A stretch of DNA of 40,708 bases. It comes from JAFGFY01 sp964520425 (lineage in GTDB: Bacteria; Desulfobacterota; DSM-4660; Desulfatiglandales; HGW-15). The position numbers and the translations under genes are program-made. Shown piece by piece: positions 8,742 to 16,261 of this stretch. Every line of letters begins with the position of its first letter. Position 1 is the stretch's first letter. Location of the stretch: the NCBI GenBank assembly GCA_964520425.1, contig CAZFMX010000022.1:1-40708 (forward strand). Direction: 5' to 3'. The notes under the pieces are model-generated. The model searched no databases, was not told where the DNA came from, and worked only from the letters and a program-made list of their open reading frames with translations.

Positions 8742-8843
8742 ACGCTCGCTGTGCATTTTCAATCCCAAATAGGCGTCACACAGGTAAAAGCCTCCGGCCA
8801 AGGAGGTGGCATCAGTAATGCAGGATTCTTGTCCTCAGCGGCT

Positions 8844-9476
8844 TTATCCTCCTATCCAGTTTTTGCTCAGGTTCACAGCGGCCATTGCGTCCGAACCATA
8901 CGCATCTGCGCCCGCATAATTTTTGATCTCATCATCGATCTGACCGCCACCAATCATGATCTTGACATCGTCCCTCAGTCCTGCAGCTTTGATCTGATCC
9001 ACTGTTTCCTTCATGGAATCAAAGGCCACGGTCAGGAATCCGCTCAAGCCGACCACTTGGGGCTTAAAATCCTTAATTGCCTCTATGATCTTCGCCGGCG
9101 GCACATCGATCCCCAAATCCAGCACGTCAAATCCGTTGACGTCCAGCATCAGGACGACAATATCCTTTCCAATATCATGGATATCCCCCTGGACTGTGGC
9201 AATGATGACCCTTCCGGCATCTCCTCCGGTCTTGGCATCCTCTTTCATCAGCGGTTTGAGGAGTTCGGAGATCTGCCTCAATATCTCTCCAGACATCATT
9301 AATTCAGGGAGGAAATACTCGCCTTTCTCAAAACGCGCTCCCACGATCTCCATGGCCGCCCTACAAGAAGCGAATATCTTGAGGGGGTCCTCGCCCTTGT
9401 CGATAAGATCTTTCGCGATGGAAATCGCCTCTTGTTCCTTCATTCCTGCCATAGCATCCGTCAATTCTTTGGACAT
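8844..9476 (-). CDS. Corrinoid (B12-binding) methyl-carrier protein, MtaC/MtbC family
   Basis: 210 residues. The N-terminal helical cap is at about 10-85 (FEKGEYFLPELMMSGEIL). The Rossmann B12 domain carries the lower axial ligand motif GDIHDIGKD with His100. The family also requires the Ser in VGLSGFLTV and the Gly-rich IMIGGG, both present. The protein carries a methyl group on cobalt between a substrate-specific methyltransferase and a pterin methyltransferase. The latter is the next upstream gene, 82 bases away. The substrate-specific methyltransferase I is not in the window, so the methyl donor is unknown. GGAGGT precedes the ATG at good spacing. Confidence 0.93.
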   Translation of the reverse strand: MSKELTDAMAGMKEQEAISIAKDLIDKGEDPLKIFASCRAAMEIVGARFEKGEYFLPELMMSGEILRQISELLKPLMKEDAKTGGDAGRVIIATVQGDIHDIGKDIVVLMLDVNGFDVLDLGIDVPPAKIIEAIKDFKPQVVGLSGFLTVAFDSMKETVDQIKAAGLRDDVKIMIGGGQIDDEIKNYAGADAYGSDAMAAVNLSKNWIGG

Positions 9477-9558
9477 GTTTTTACCTCCTTAGATTTAGAA
9501 TTCTTCATCCGCCTGTCTAAGATCTTAGGGTTTAGGCGATAAAACCCATAACTTCGTA

Positions 9559-10404
9559 CTAGCTCCCCGTCTGTTTCCGATAGTCTTGTATATACCTCAT
9601 AGCAAATCGATCCCGGCCGAGTACGAGATCAACGGCTCGGACCGTGGAACAGACATGGACGATATTGACGGTCGGACAAGTCAGCCCGGCCGCGATGGCA
9701 ATGGCCAGAAAGGTCTGGTTCAGTAGGAGTCGATTGGGCAAACCAAAAGAGATATTGCTCGCCCCCAGTGTCTGGTTGACACCCAACTCCTCCCTGACCC
9801 GGTGAATGGCCTCCAGGGTCTCCATCCCCGCTTTGCTGTCAGAACCGACTGTCAAGCAGAGACAGTCCATGATGATATCCTCTTTTGAAATGCCGTATTC
9901 CTCAGCCTTTTCCACTAACCTATGAGCGATCTCTACCCGCTTGCCTGCTTCTTTGGGTATCCCTTCATCGTCGATGGTCAACCCAATGACAGCTGCGCCA
10001 TATTCTTTGACCAACGGCAGGATTTCATTATACGACCCTTCTTCCATGGAAACAGAATTGATAAGGGCTTTGCCCTCATACACCTCAAGGGCTCCTTTCA
10101 GAGCAGCAGCATTATTGATGTCAATACATAGAGGAACCTCAATAGTCTCCATGACCATTTCAATCACCTTCGGCAGCAGGGCGACTTCGTCCACTCCGGG
10201 AGTCACAACATTGACATCCAGGATATCCGCACCCGCCTCCACCTGGGAAACGGCCAGTTCTTTTACGTAATCAAAGTCCTCTGATTTCAGGGCGTCTTGC
10301 AACTTCTTTTTTCCGGTGGGGTTGATTCTTTCACCGATCAGTCTGGTCGGAGCAGTGTCGCTGATGATGACTTCCTGGCTGGCACTTGATACTCTTGTCT
10401 CCAT
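9559..10404 (-). CDS. Methyltetrahydrofolate:corrinoid methyltransferase (AcsE/MtgA/MtvB-type)
   Basis: 281 residues forming a dihydropteroate-synthase-like TIM barrel. Pterin-binding motifs are visible: IGERINPTGKK (about 23-33), AGADILDVN, CIDINN, INSVS and GASNISFGLPNR. The length and the absence of extra domains match free-standing methyl-pterin:corrinoid methyltransferases. The probable reaction is methyl transfer between the adjacent corrinoid protein and tetrahydrofolate. This feeds the Wood-Ljungdahl methyl branch or runs in reverse. Sequence alone does not separate AcsE (acetyl-CoA synthase system) from MtgA (betaine or methoxyl demethylation). The neighbouring MtaC-like protein, rather than CFeSP subunits, favours the MtgA type. 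Confidence 0.88.
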   Translation of the reverse strand: METRVSSASQEVIISDTAPTRLIGERINPTGKKKLQDALKSEDFDYVKELAVSQVEAGADILDVNVVTPGVDEVALLPKVIEMVMETIEVPLCIDINNAAALKGALEVYEGKALINSVSMEEGSYNEILPLVKEYGAAVIGLTIDDEGIPKEAGKRVEIAHRLVEKAEEYGISKEDIIMDCLCLTVGSDSKAGMETLEAIHRVREELGVNQTLGASNISFGLPNRLLLNQTFLAIAIAAGLTCPTVNIVHVCSTVRAVDLVLGRDRFAMRYIQDYRKQTGS

Positions 10405-10775
10405 ACCTAGATAATCCTTTCTTTTTGATTAGAGGATGCCATTAACAGATCATCCTGGTAAGGCTCCATGTGAATATTCTATTGCTGGACACGAAAAAGC
10501 CCGACATATTTATATAGTCAATACACGGCTTTATCAAGAGAAATCTTCGCCAAAAGGGGCTTGTGCCTTGTATTCAGGTTTTAACGCAATCAGAGACTCC
10601 TTTTATAAGCCCGTCCCCACTCAGTGAGACTCCTCACATAGATGCCTCTGGAAGCCCTCGAAGGGGGGATTCAAGGAACAGAGGTTTTCCGGAGAAGGGT
10701 ATATATAATAGATTATAAAGCCGGAAAAAGCTTGAAACGGACAGCAAGCTGTATATTTGGAGTGTCCACTTTGGA
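10405..10775. other. Intergenic stretch, nothing convincing
   Basis: About 370 bases upstream of the methyltransferase gene and downstream of the HTH gene. I looked for a cobalamin-riboswitch B12 box and strong hairpins and found neither. An imperfect CCTCTG...CAGAGG pair lies near 10646-10686. Confidence 0.4.
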
Positions 10776-11870
10776 TCAGTTCTTCTTGGGGCGCATAAAT
10801 CCATATAAAGCTATGCTCTCATCAGGGAGGATCACTTCAAAACAAAACCTTGGATCACGATTTGAACTAAACTCCATTTGGAAGTCATCGTTATAACCGC
10901 TGTTTTGAGCCCACCAAAGTTTTGAGAGATCTGCACTGAACTCATCTCGAGGATAGGTTATCGATGTTCCAGTCAAATCCCTCTCCATTCTCCGTTTCTT
11001 GATCTCTCGATATATATCCCTCAAGAACGCCCAGTTGGTATAAGCGCTCTGGTATTTAATGATATCATTGTAAGACATCAACAGATTTTCATAGAATTCA
11101 AAAAAGTCGAAATCTCTCCCCCAGATTCTCTTGTGTTCTCCTTCGATACTCCGCTGGATCTCTGCCCATTCCGGGTTCTGCAGGAGTGACATGCCCACCA
11201 TCACTGTATTCCTCTTCCTGTCAAAATCAACATGTATAAGGTGATCAACGACAAATCGGGGAGAGCTTCCGGATAACTTTATACCATTTTCATCACAGTA
11301 GTGTTCAAGCATAAGCTCAAACTCATCTATTTTCTGCCTCTCACGTTGTCTCAGTAACGGTTTGATTTCTTCAAGAATACCTTCAGCCTCCGGATAGTGC
11401 CTCCGAAGGGCATCTCGAATATCGCTATGGATCATCCATCTCACTGTATCGAGATCCTCTTTTTCCCAGGCGCGACGTAGACTTTGAACAAAACTCCTAA
11501 TCTTGACCCGCTCAGAGACGTCCCTGGTAATGCCGTCTAACGTATCGTTCAATAATGACATGATCATTGGAGCCGTCACTCTGTTCCGTCTGTTCAGATC
11601 GAATCTCTGTTCAGGCTTCGCCACGCCTCCTGATCGTGTTTCAGGATCTTGTGGTGTGACACTGGCAGGTTCAAGACAGGGAAGATCGGTCAGTTGATAG
11701 AGTTTATTATGGTTCTCAGGTTTTCTAGGAATCCTGCCTTCGCTAAAATACTTCCGTACGGTGCTATGGGAAAGACCTAACTCCGTCGCCAATTCCTTTT
11801 TGGTCTTCCATCTGTTCTGGCCGTCAAACCATGCGTTTAGGGCCTGTTTTATGTCTTCCTTGTCTTCCAT
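10776..11870 (-). CDS. HTH-domain protein of unknown function
   Basis: 364 residues from the ATG at 11870, which has AGAGGA six bases upstream. A longer frame to 12005 runs into a palindromic repeat and is rejected. Residues about 24-48 form a helix-turn-helix (TKKELATELGLSHSTVRKYF, then EGRIP), followed by a PxNHxKLYQLT wing-like stretch. This suggests DNA binding. A proline-rich linker leads to a large alpha/beta C-terminal region rich in charged and aromatic residues (FDFFEFYENLL, KLWWAQNSGYND) that I do not recognise. It is divergent to the ParM-like gene with about 470 bases between them. A regulatory link is possible but unproven. Confidence 0.75.
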   Translation of the reverse strand: MEDKEDIKQALNAWFDGQNRWKTKKELATELGLSHSTVRKYFSEGRIPRKPENHNKLYQLTDLPCLEPASVTPQDPETRSGGVAKPEQRFDLNRRNRVTAPMIMSLLNDTLDGITRDVSERVKIRSFVQSLRRAWEKEDLDTVRWMIHSDIRDALRRHYPEAEGILEEIKPLLRQRERQKIDEFELMLEHYCDENGIKLSGSSPRFVVDHLIHVDFDRKRNTVMVGMSLLQNPEWAEIQRSIEGEHKRIWGRDFDFFEFYENLLMSYNDIIKYQSAYTNWAFLRDIYREIKKRRMERDLTGTSITYPRDEFSADLSKLWWAQNSGYNDDFQMEFSSNRDPRFCFEVILPDESIALYGFMRPKKN

Positions 11871-11967
11871 GCCAAATCCTCTTTTGAGTGATTGGAGCTT
11901 AAGGATCAGAGTAGACGTCTCTAAGTAAAACGCAAAAACGTCCCGCAAGTCAAGAATATTAAAGGTA

Positions 11968-12109
11968 GTGTCCATCCAGAAACGAGGAATTTTGCTCAAG
12001 GTCAAGGAACGCGAAGATTGTAACCACAGGAATACGTTCTAGTATTTTGAGGATTACAATCTGAGTGTGACGCTGAGATTGGGGAAAAGGGCCGTTTATG
12101 GATGGACAC
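11968..12109. mobile_element. MITE-like palindromic element, 142 bp
   Basis: Ends are perfect 11-bp inverted repeats, GTGTCCATCCA at 11968-11978 and TGGATGGACAC at 12099-12109. The similarity continues inward (AAACG) and resumes at an inner pair, GATTGTAA / TTACAATC. No coding capacity is visible. A clear target duplication is not seen; GGTA occurs near both sides but not at equal distance. It lies directly upstream of the HTH gene and probably carries or separates its promoter. Confidence 0.7.
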
Positions 12110-12205
12110 GAGGTAAGGGATCCTAAGTGATCTAAGCTTTCGGATTGAGGGCCGAGAAAGACACAAACGGGTTTGACTTTTGGGCAGTTTTGCGTCATAA
12201 GGGGG

Positions 12206-12249
12206 TTTGGCCTCCATTTGACCATCTATGGATAGTGAATGGAGCCAAA
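12206..12249. promoter_or_regulatory. Strong hairpin upstream of the ParM-like gene
   Basis: TTTGGCCTCCATTT at 12206-12219 pairs with GAATGGAGCCAAA at 12237-12249 with one bulged base. It lies about 90 bases before the ATG. No U-run follows, so it could be an operator, a leader structure or part of a centromere-like site. Confidence 0.45.
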
Positions 12250-12286
12250 TACGGGAGGAGAGGGGTATAGGGAGTATAGACTGAAC

Positions 12287-12300
12287 GAATTCTGACGTCA
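12287..12300 (+). promoter_or_regulatory. Candidate operator GAATTCTGACGTCA
   Basis: Contains the 8-bp palindrome TGACGTCA, 39 bases before the ParM-like ATG. Nearly the same string, with one extra T, lies 46 bases before the HD-GYP gene (29558-29572). Confidence 0.3.
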
Positions 12301-12338
12301 TTGAGAATGTTTCTTTAATCAGTATTTAGGAGGGTTTC

Positions 12339-13382
12339 ATGAAAATCAATGGAATTGATATTGGATTTGGCTTTACAAAGGCCACTAACGGCAAAGATTT
12401 TACTATTTTCAAGTCCATCATGGGTGAAGCCATGGATTTTCACATTCCTGTGAATATTCTCACGGACGATATTTCTGACTGGCTGAATATCATCCTGGAC
12501 GGGCAGAATTACTTTATCGGAGATTTTGCTGAACAACAGTCCAGTGCGCGGCAGTTTACCCTGGACCAGGAGAAGTTTGTTACTGATTTTGCCAAGGTCC
12601 TCGCTTTGGCCGCCTTGGGCCGTCTAAACGATGAATATGTACCGATTAATCTTGTATCTGGATTGCCTGTTGGATTTTATAAGAATTATCATCGCCGCCT
12701 CGCAAAAAACCTTGCCGGATCTCATGAAATCACCTTTAAAATGTCAAACGGCTCAAACGAGATCAGGCGACTCAATATTGACAAAGTCCGAGTGATACCT
12801 CAACCCTTGGGCAGTCTGCTCAATCTGATCATGAACGACAAAGGCAACATTGTGAACGGGGATCTGGCTAAACAAAAAGTGGGAGTGGTTGACATTGGCT
12901 TCCGGACTACTGATTTCTGTATATTCGATCAGTTGCGGTATGTGGAACGGGGCAGCAGCACCACCGATACAGGAATCTCCAAATGCTTTAGCGTCATCGC
13001 CAGAAAGCTTAGGGAAGAATGTGGAGGAGTAAATATCGAATTATATCGTATGTATAAAGCGATCCAGACGGGTTTAATCAGGATCCGCGGCGATGAATTC
13101 AATATCGCCAAAATCAGGGACTTGACTTTTGCCAATGCCGCCCGAGTTATTTCAGGCGATATTGACCGGCTTTGGGCTGATGACTGGGACATTGACACCA
13201 TTATTCTGACCGGTGGTGGAGCTATGGAATTGGCAGAGCACCTGCATCCCCTTATTGTCGGCAATGTCATTCCCGTCAAACACAATGTGGACCTGCGTCT
13301 CAGCAATGTGGAAGGATATCTCAAATACGGTCGCTTTTTGTGGGGAAACTCGGCTCCTAAGCCCGCCGAGAAAGTAAAATAG
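12339..13382 (+). CDS. ParM/Alp-family actin-like ATPase
   Basis: 347 residues with the actin ATPase fold signatures. Phosphate-1 loop is DIGFGFTK (7-14). Phosphate-2 is VGVVDIGFRTTDF (about 185-197). The adenosine loop is IILTGGGAMEL (about 287). The domain order and length match ParM/StbA and archaeal Ta0583-like proteins, not MreB. Such proteins polymerise to segregate DNA or act as cytoskeletal filaments. There is no ParR-like small gene directly downstream. A convergent terminator and aprA follow, so a classic parMRC operon is not present. The start has AGGAGGG seven bases upstream. It is the only plus-strand gene in the first 16 kb. Confidence 0.88.
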   Translation: MKINGIDIGFGFTKATNGKDFTIFKSIMGEAMDFHIPVNILTDDISDWLNIILDGQNYFIGDFAEQQSSARQFTLDQEKFVTDFAKVLALAALGRLNDEYVPINLVSGLPVGFYKNYHRRLAKNLAGSHEITFKMSNGSNEIRRLNIDKVRVIPQPLGSLLNLIMNDKGNIVNGDLAKQKVGVVDIGFRTTDFCIFDQLRYVERGSSTTDTGISKCFSVIARKLREECGGVNIELYRMYKAIQTGLIRIRGDEFNIAKIRDLTFANAARVISGDIDRLWADDWDIDTIILTGGGAMELAEHLHPLIVGNVIPVKHNVDLRLSNVEGYLKYGRFLWGNSAPKPAEKVK

Positions 13383-13415
13383 CCCTTAATCTCAAACTCA
13401 CGTTTTCTGAACTAA

Positions 13416-13455
13416 TAAAAAAATGCCCCGGCTACAAATCCGTAATCGGGGCATT
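13416..13455 (-). terminator. Rho-independent terminator of aprBA
   Basis: Read on the minus strand: AATGCCCCG, a 16-base loop, CGGGGCATT, then a run of T. The stem is 9 bp and perfect (13422-13430 with 13447-13455). It is also placed to end the convergent ParM-like transcript, but the T-run is on the aprA side. Confidence 0.9.
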
Positions 13456-13479
13456 CCGTTTATCAGTTAAGTCTAGCGT

Positions 13480-15363
13480 TTAGACACCGGGGATATTCCA
13501 GATATCTTTCTTCATCATTTCCCATTCACCGCTGTTTCGATCATAGCGGCAATTGGCAAAGCATTTCCAGTTCTGTTCGTCCATTTTGGGCGTATCAGCT
13601 CTGAAATAGTATCCGGGCCATCTGGTCTCTTCCCTGAAAAGCATGGTACGAATGTGGGATTCTGCAATCCACATCCTTTGGATATTCTCCCATACCCTCA
13701 TGAGGTCATGAAGATTCGTAGCGGCCTGCTTGTCTGAATCCTCTTTCAGGATGGCCATCAGCTCCAAGCCCCTCTCAAGATTGGCCTTGCTGGTTTTGAA
13801 AGCCGCGGTCACACCACCTGCGTACTCATCCATAATCTTTTGGAGCCTGTGCAGGAACTGTCTTGGCACTATGTAATTGATATTGATTTCAGGATCAGTC
13901 GTCTCGTCCTTATGGGCTGCGTAAAGATCCAAAGGAGCAAGGATCTTAGTCTTCAACGCTTCGACCTCTGCTGCATCAACATTGGGTTCCGCGCCCTTTT
14001 CAACGATATACTTTATGGCTGCTTTCCCCGCGATACGTCCCTCCGTATGAGAACCTGAAGAGAACTTATGGCTGGAAGCACCAGAGGCATCACCAACCGC
14101 AAACAGACCATCGATCGTGGTCATGTTGGCATATCCCCATTTGTAGGGGGTATCCAGGTCTTCAGGACCGCTGACCCAGGCGCCTGAGGCCCCGGAGTGG
14201 GAGCCGATGAAGTAGGGCTCACATGCCGCGATTTCCGAGTGTTTTTCCTCCGGCTTTACGTTCAAAGACGCCCAGAGAATGGCTTGAGAAATGGTCATGT
14301 CGAGAAAATCTTCCCATGCCTCACTCTCCAGTTCCTTCATTTTCTTCTTAAAGGCCTTAGGGTCGTCCTGGTACGCATTGGCTAAGTTTTGAATAGCCTC
14401 GGCCGTTTCCATATAGAGGGGACCCAGACCCGCATCCGTATCCAGCATTCCAAGGTAGTTTCTCAGGTTGGCAGGAATGGGTTTGGCCAGTCCGTAAGGA
14501 GCCCAGTTGTTAAGCTCCTCTTTCCTGACTTCCATATACTCTCCACCCTCCGCACTGATTGCGCGGGATTTAAACAGAAGGAACCATGCCCCCACAGGTC
14601 CGTAGGCATCCTTGAAACGAACCGGGATGAAACGAACTTCCTGGCAGGTCATTTCGGCACCAGATTTGATGGTGAAATAGGCGCTGGAACCGGAGTTGAA
14701 TGGAGGATACCAGGAACGTCCAAAACCTTCACCGACCGAACGGGGACGGAACACGTGAACGGCGCCACCCAGGGCGGTAATGACGGCCTTGGCCTTGAAT
14801 ACATAGAATTTTTCTTCACGGGTGCTGAAACCGACAGCCCCAACACACTTGTTCCCGTCCATCAAAGGATCAACAATAAAGACTCTCTCATAGATTTCGC
14901 CGCCTGCGTCAGCAATGGCATTCTTTGCAGCCTCCGCAATGATGATCTTATAGGATTCACCATTGATCATAAGCTGCCAGCGGCCTTCATGAACATACTT
15001 TCCATTTTCATCTGTCCAGATCTTGAGGCCCCATTTCTCGAAAAGATGGACCGTGGAATCTACGTGACGGGCAATGTTGTAAACCAGGTCTTCCCTGGAA
15101 ATCCCCATCAGGTCCTGACGGACGTAACGGACATAGTCTTCTACCGTATTCTCACCATCTTTGACGCCCACATACTGGTTAATGGCTGAAAGACCCATGG
15201 CCACCGCGCCACTTCTGTCCATGGCAGCCTTATCGACTACTGCAACCTTAAGGCCATTCTTCTTGGCCCAGTAAGCGGCCTCTGTGGCTGCACCACACGC
15301 TGAAAAACCTCCGCCAAGAATAAGGAGGTCGGTACTCACTTCTACTGTTTCAAAATTCGCCAT
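13480..15363 (-). CDS. aprA: Adenylylsulfate reductase, alpha subunit
   Basis: 627 residues. The FAD-binding start is LLILGGGFSACGAATEAAYW (about 13-32). Family hallmarks follow: RSGAVAMGLSAINQY, EGRWQLMINGESYK, the GGAVHVFRPRSVGEG flavin region, GAEMTCQEVRFIPVRFKD, FAVGDASGASSHKFSSGSH, and the tail with ETRWPGYYFRADTP. It reduces adenosine 5'-phosphosulfate to sulfite and AMP with AprB in the cytoplasm. The length fits sulfate-reducer AprA. GGAGGT precedes the ATG. It follows aprB by 21 bases and ends before a strong terminator, so aprBA is a two-gene unit. No qmoABC or sat is within this window. Confidence 0.98.
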   Translation of the reverse strand: MANFETVEVSTDLLILGGGFSACGAATEAAYWAKKNGLKVAVVDKAAMDRSGAVAMGLSAINQYVGVKDGENTVEDYVRYVRQDLMGISREDLVYNIARHVDSTVHLFEKWGLKIWTDENGKYVHEGRWQLMINGESYKIIIAEAAKNAIADAGGEIYERVFIVDPLMDGNKCVGAVGFSTREEKFYVFKAKAVITALGGAVHVFRPRSVGEGFGRSWYPPFNSGSSAYFTIKSGAEMTCQEVRFIPVRFKDAYGPVGAWFLLFKSRAISAEGGEYMEVRKEELNNWAPYGLAKPIPANLRNYLGMLDTDAGLGPLYMETAEAIQNLANAYQDDPKAFKKKMKELESEAWEDFLDMTISQAILWASLNVKPEEKHSEIAACEPYFIGSHSGASGAWVSGPEDLDTPYKWGYANMTTIDGLFAVGDASGASSHKFSSGSHTEGRIAGKAAIKYIVEKGAEPNVDAAEVEALKTKILAPLDLYAAHKDETTDPEININYIVPRQFLHRLQKIMDEYAGGVTAAFKTSKANLERGLELMAILKEDSDKQAATNLHDLMRVWENIQRMWIAESHIRTMLFREETRWPGYYFRADTPKMDEQNWKCFANCRYDRNSGEWEMMKKDIWNIPGV

Positions 15364-15384
15364 ATCTATTTACCTCCTTCTCTA

Positions 15385-15822
15385 TTAGTTTGGCGTAGGA
15401 ACGGCATCGAGCCCCAGTGATGCCGGCTCGGTTGCCAGTGCCTGACTATTAATGTCATCATGAGTCGCAAATCCACCCAACGGATCTGCTGATCCTTCCG
15501 GAGTGGTCCTTGTGGGGAACTTAAACCGTTTGATGGAACCATCGCGGAATTTAACCGTCCACATGATGTCTTCCGTCCCCCTCAGAGGGGTGGCACTCGC
15601 GCCCAACGGCACGAAATCAGCATATCCGCGGACATCCATCGCCTGCTGGGGACAAAGCTTAACGCAGCACATGCATTCCCAGCACATCTGAGGATCGCGG
15701 TTATATGCCTTCATGGCTTCTTTGTCCAGGACCATAAGGTCGTTGGGACAGATGTGCATGCAAGCGGTCCTGTCCTGCCCTTTACAGCCATCGCACTTTT
15801 CCGTAATCACATAACTTGGCAT
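15385..15822 (-). CDS. aprB: Adenylylsulfate reductase, beta subunit
   Basis: 145 residues. Two [4Fe-4S] cluster motifs are visible: CDGCKGQDRTACMHIC (residues about 10-25) and CWECMCCVKLC (about 47-57). A beta-rich tail follows with GTEDIMWTVKFRDGSIKRFK that wraps AprA in known structures. It passes electrons to the AprA flavin, usually from QmoABC. The start has AGGAGGT seven bases before the ATG. It is the first gene of the aprBA unit and lies about 230 bases from the predicted transcription start. Confidence 0.97.
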   Translation of the reverse strand: MPSYVITEKCDGCKGQDRTACMHICPNDLMVLDKEAMKAYNRDPQMCWECMCCVKLCPQQAMDVRGYADFVPLGASATPLRGTEDIMWTVKFRDGSIKRFKFPTRTTPEGSADPLGGFATHDDINSQALATEPASLGLDAVPTPN

Positions 15823-15935
15823 TACTATACCTCCTGAATTAACAAATTATAGGATATTGAACACGACTTCAAAAACAACCGTACTTTCTCCCTTAGCACC
15901 CCCTTTCTCCAGACAAATTTGTGGTTAAAAGCTTA

Positions 15936-15969
15936 CGAGAATCATGGCATTCAATGGTATTGATTCTCG
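15936..15969 (-). promoter_or_regulatory. Leader hairpin in the aprBA 5' untranslated region
   Basis: CGAGAATCA and TGATTCTCG form a perfect 9-bp stem with a 16-base loop, about 115 bases before the aprB ATG. No U-run follows. It may stabilise or regulate the long leader. Confidence 0.5.
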
Positions 15970-16059
15970 GAAACATATTTAACTAATTGATTTTTATGTC
16001 CTTTATATGAATAAGCAGACTCGTGCAAGGACTTTGTGCATTTTTTAACAAGCTCTACA

Positions 16060-16087
16060 TTTATAACCGATTTCTCACACGTGTCAA
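16060..16087 (-). promoter_or_regulatory. Predicted sigma-70 promoter of aprBA
   Basis: On the minus strand: TTGACA (16082-16087), a 16-base spacer, and TATAAA (16060-16065). Both boxes are near consensus. The palindrome ACACGTGT at 16077-16084 overlaps the -35 edge and could be an operator. The predicted start near 16052 gives a leader of about 230 bases. Confidence 0.7.
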
Positions 16088-16261
16088 GAAAAAACGAACA
16101 CAAATTTCCAAAATTTAGGTAAAAAATTTGAATGCACCTCATTTTGCCCATCTTGGAAGCCGACTCATTGCAAAAACACCTGGTTTGTGTATTCTAATAA
16201 CATACGGAACCCTTTTCTCCGGCTAAGTCAATAGACCTTCAAATGGGAGGAATGGAGCAAG

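Larger units (their letters stand above)
8133..8843. other. Intergenic stretch holding a chain of palindromes, no convincing gene
   Basis: About 710 bases between the arylsulfotransferase-like gene and the corrinoid gene. The left part (8200-8560) shows no recognisable feature. From about 8560 to 8810 there is a string of hairpins, annotated separately. A 158-codon plus-strand frame at 8342-8818 crosses all the hairpins. Its residue composition is unlike a protein, so I treat it as spurious. Confidence 0.6.

Noticed and set aside
8765..8815. Resemblance to a cyclic di-GMP (GEMM-I) riboswitch: GTCACACAGG then AAAGCCTCCGGCC
   Set aside because: Only the two short blocks match. The helix with the GNRA loop and the whole second half are missing, and no plus-strand gene follows.
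8342..8818. 158-codon plus-strand ORF
   Set aside because: It runs through several hairpins and its residues have no protein-like pattern.
10405..10775. Cobalamin riboswitch upstream of the methyltransferase gene
   Set aside because: No B12 box or typical junction was found on the minus strand.
12002..12301. Minus-strand ORFs of 88-99 codons between the HTH and ParM genes
   Set aside because: They cross the MITE and the hairpin, lack ribosome-binding sites and have biased composition.
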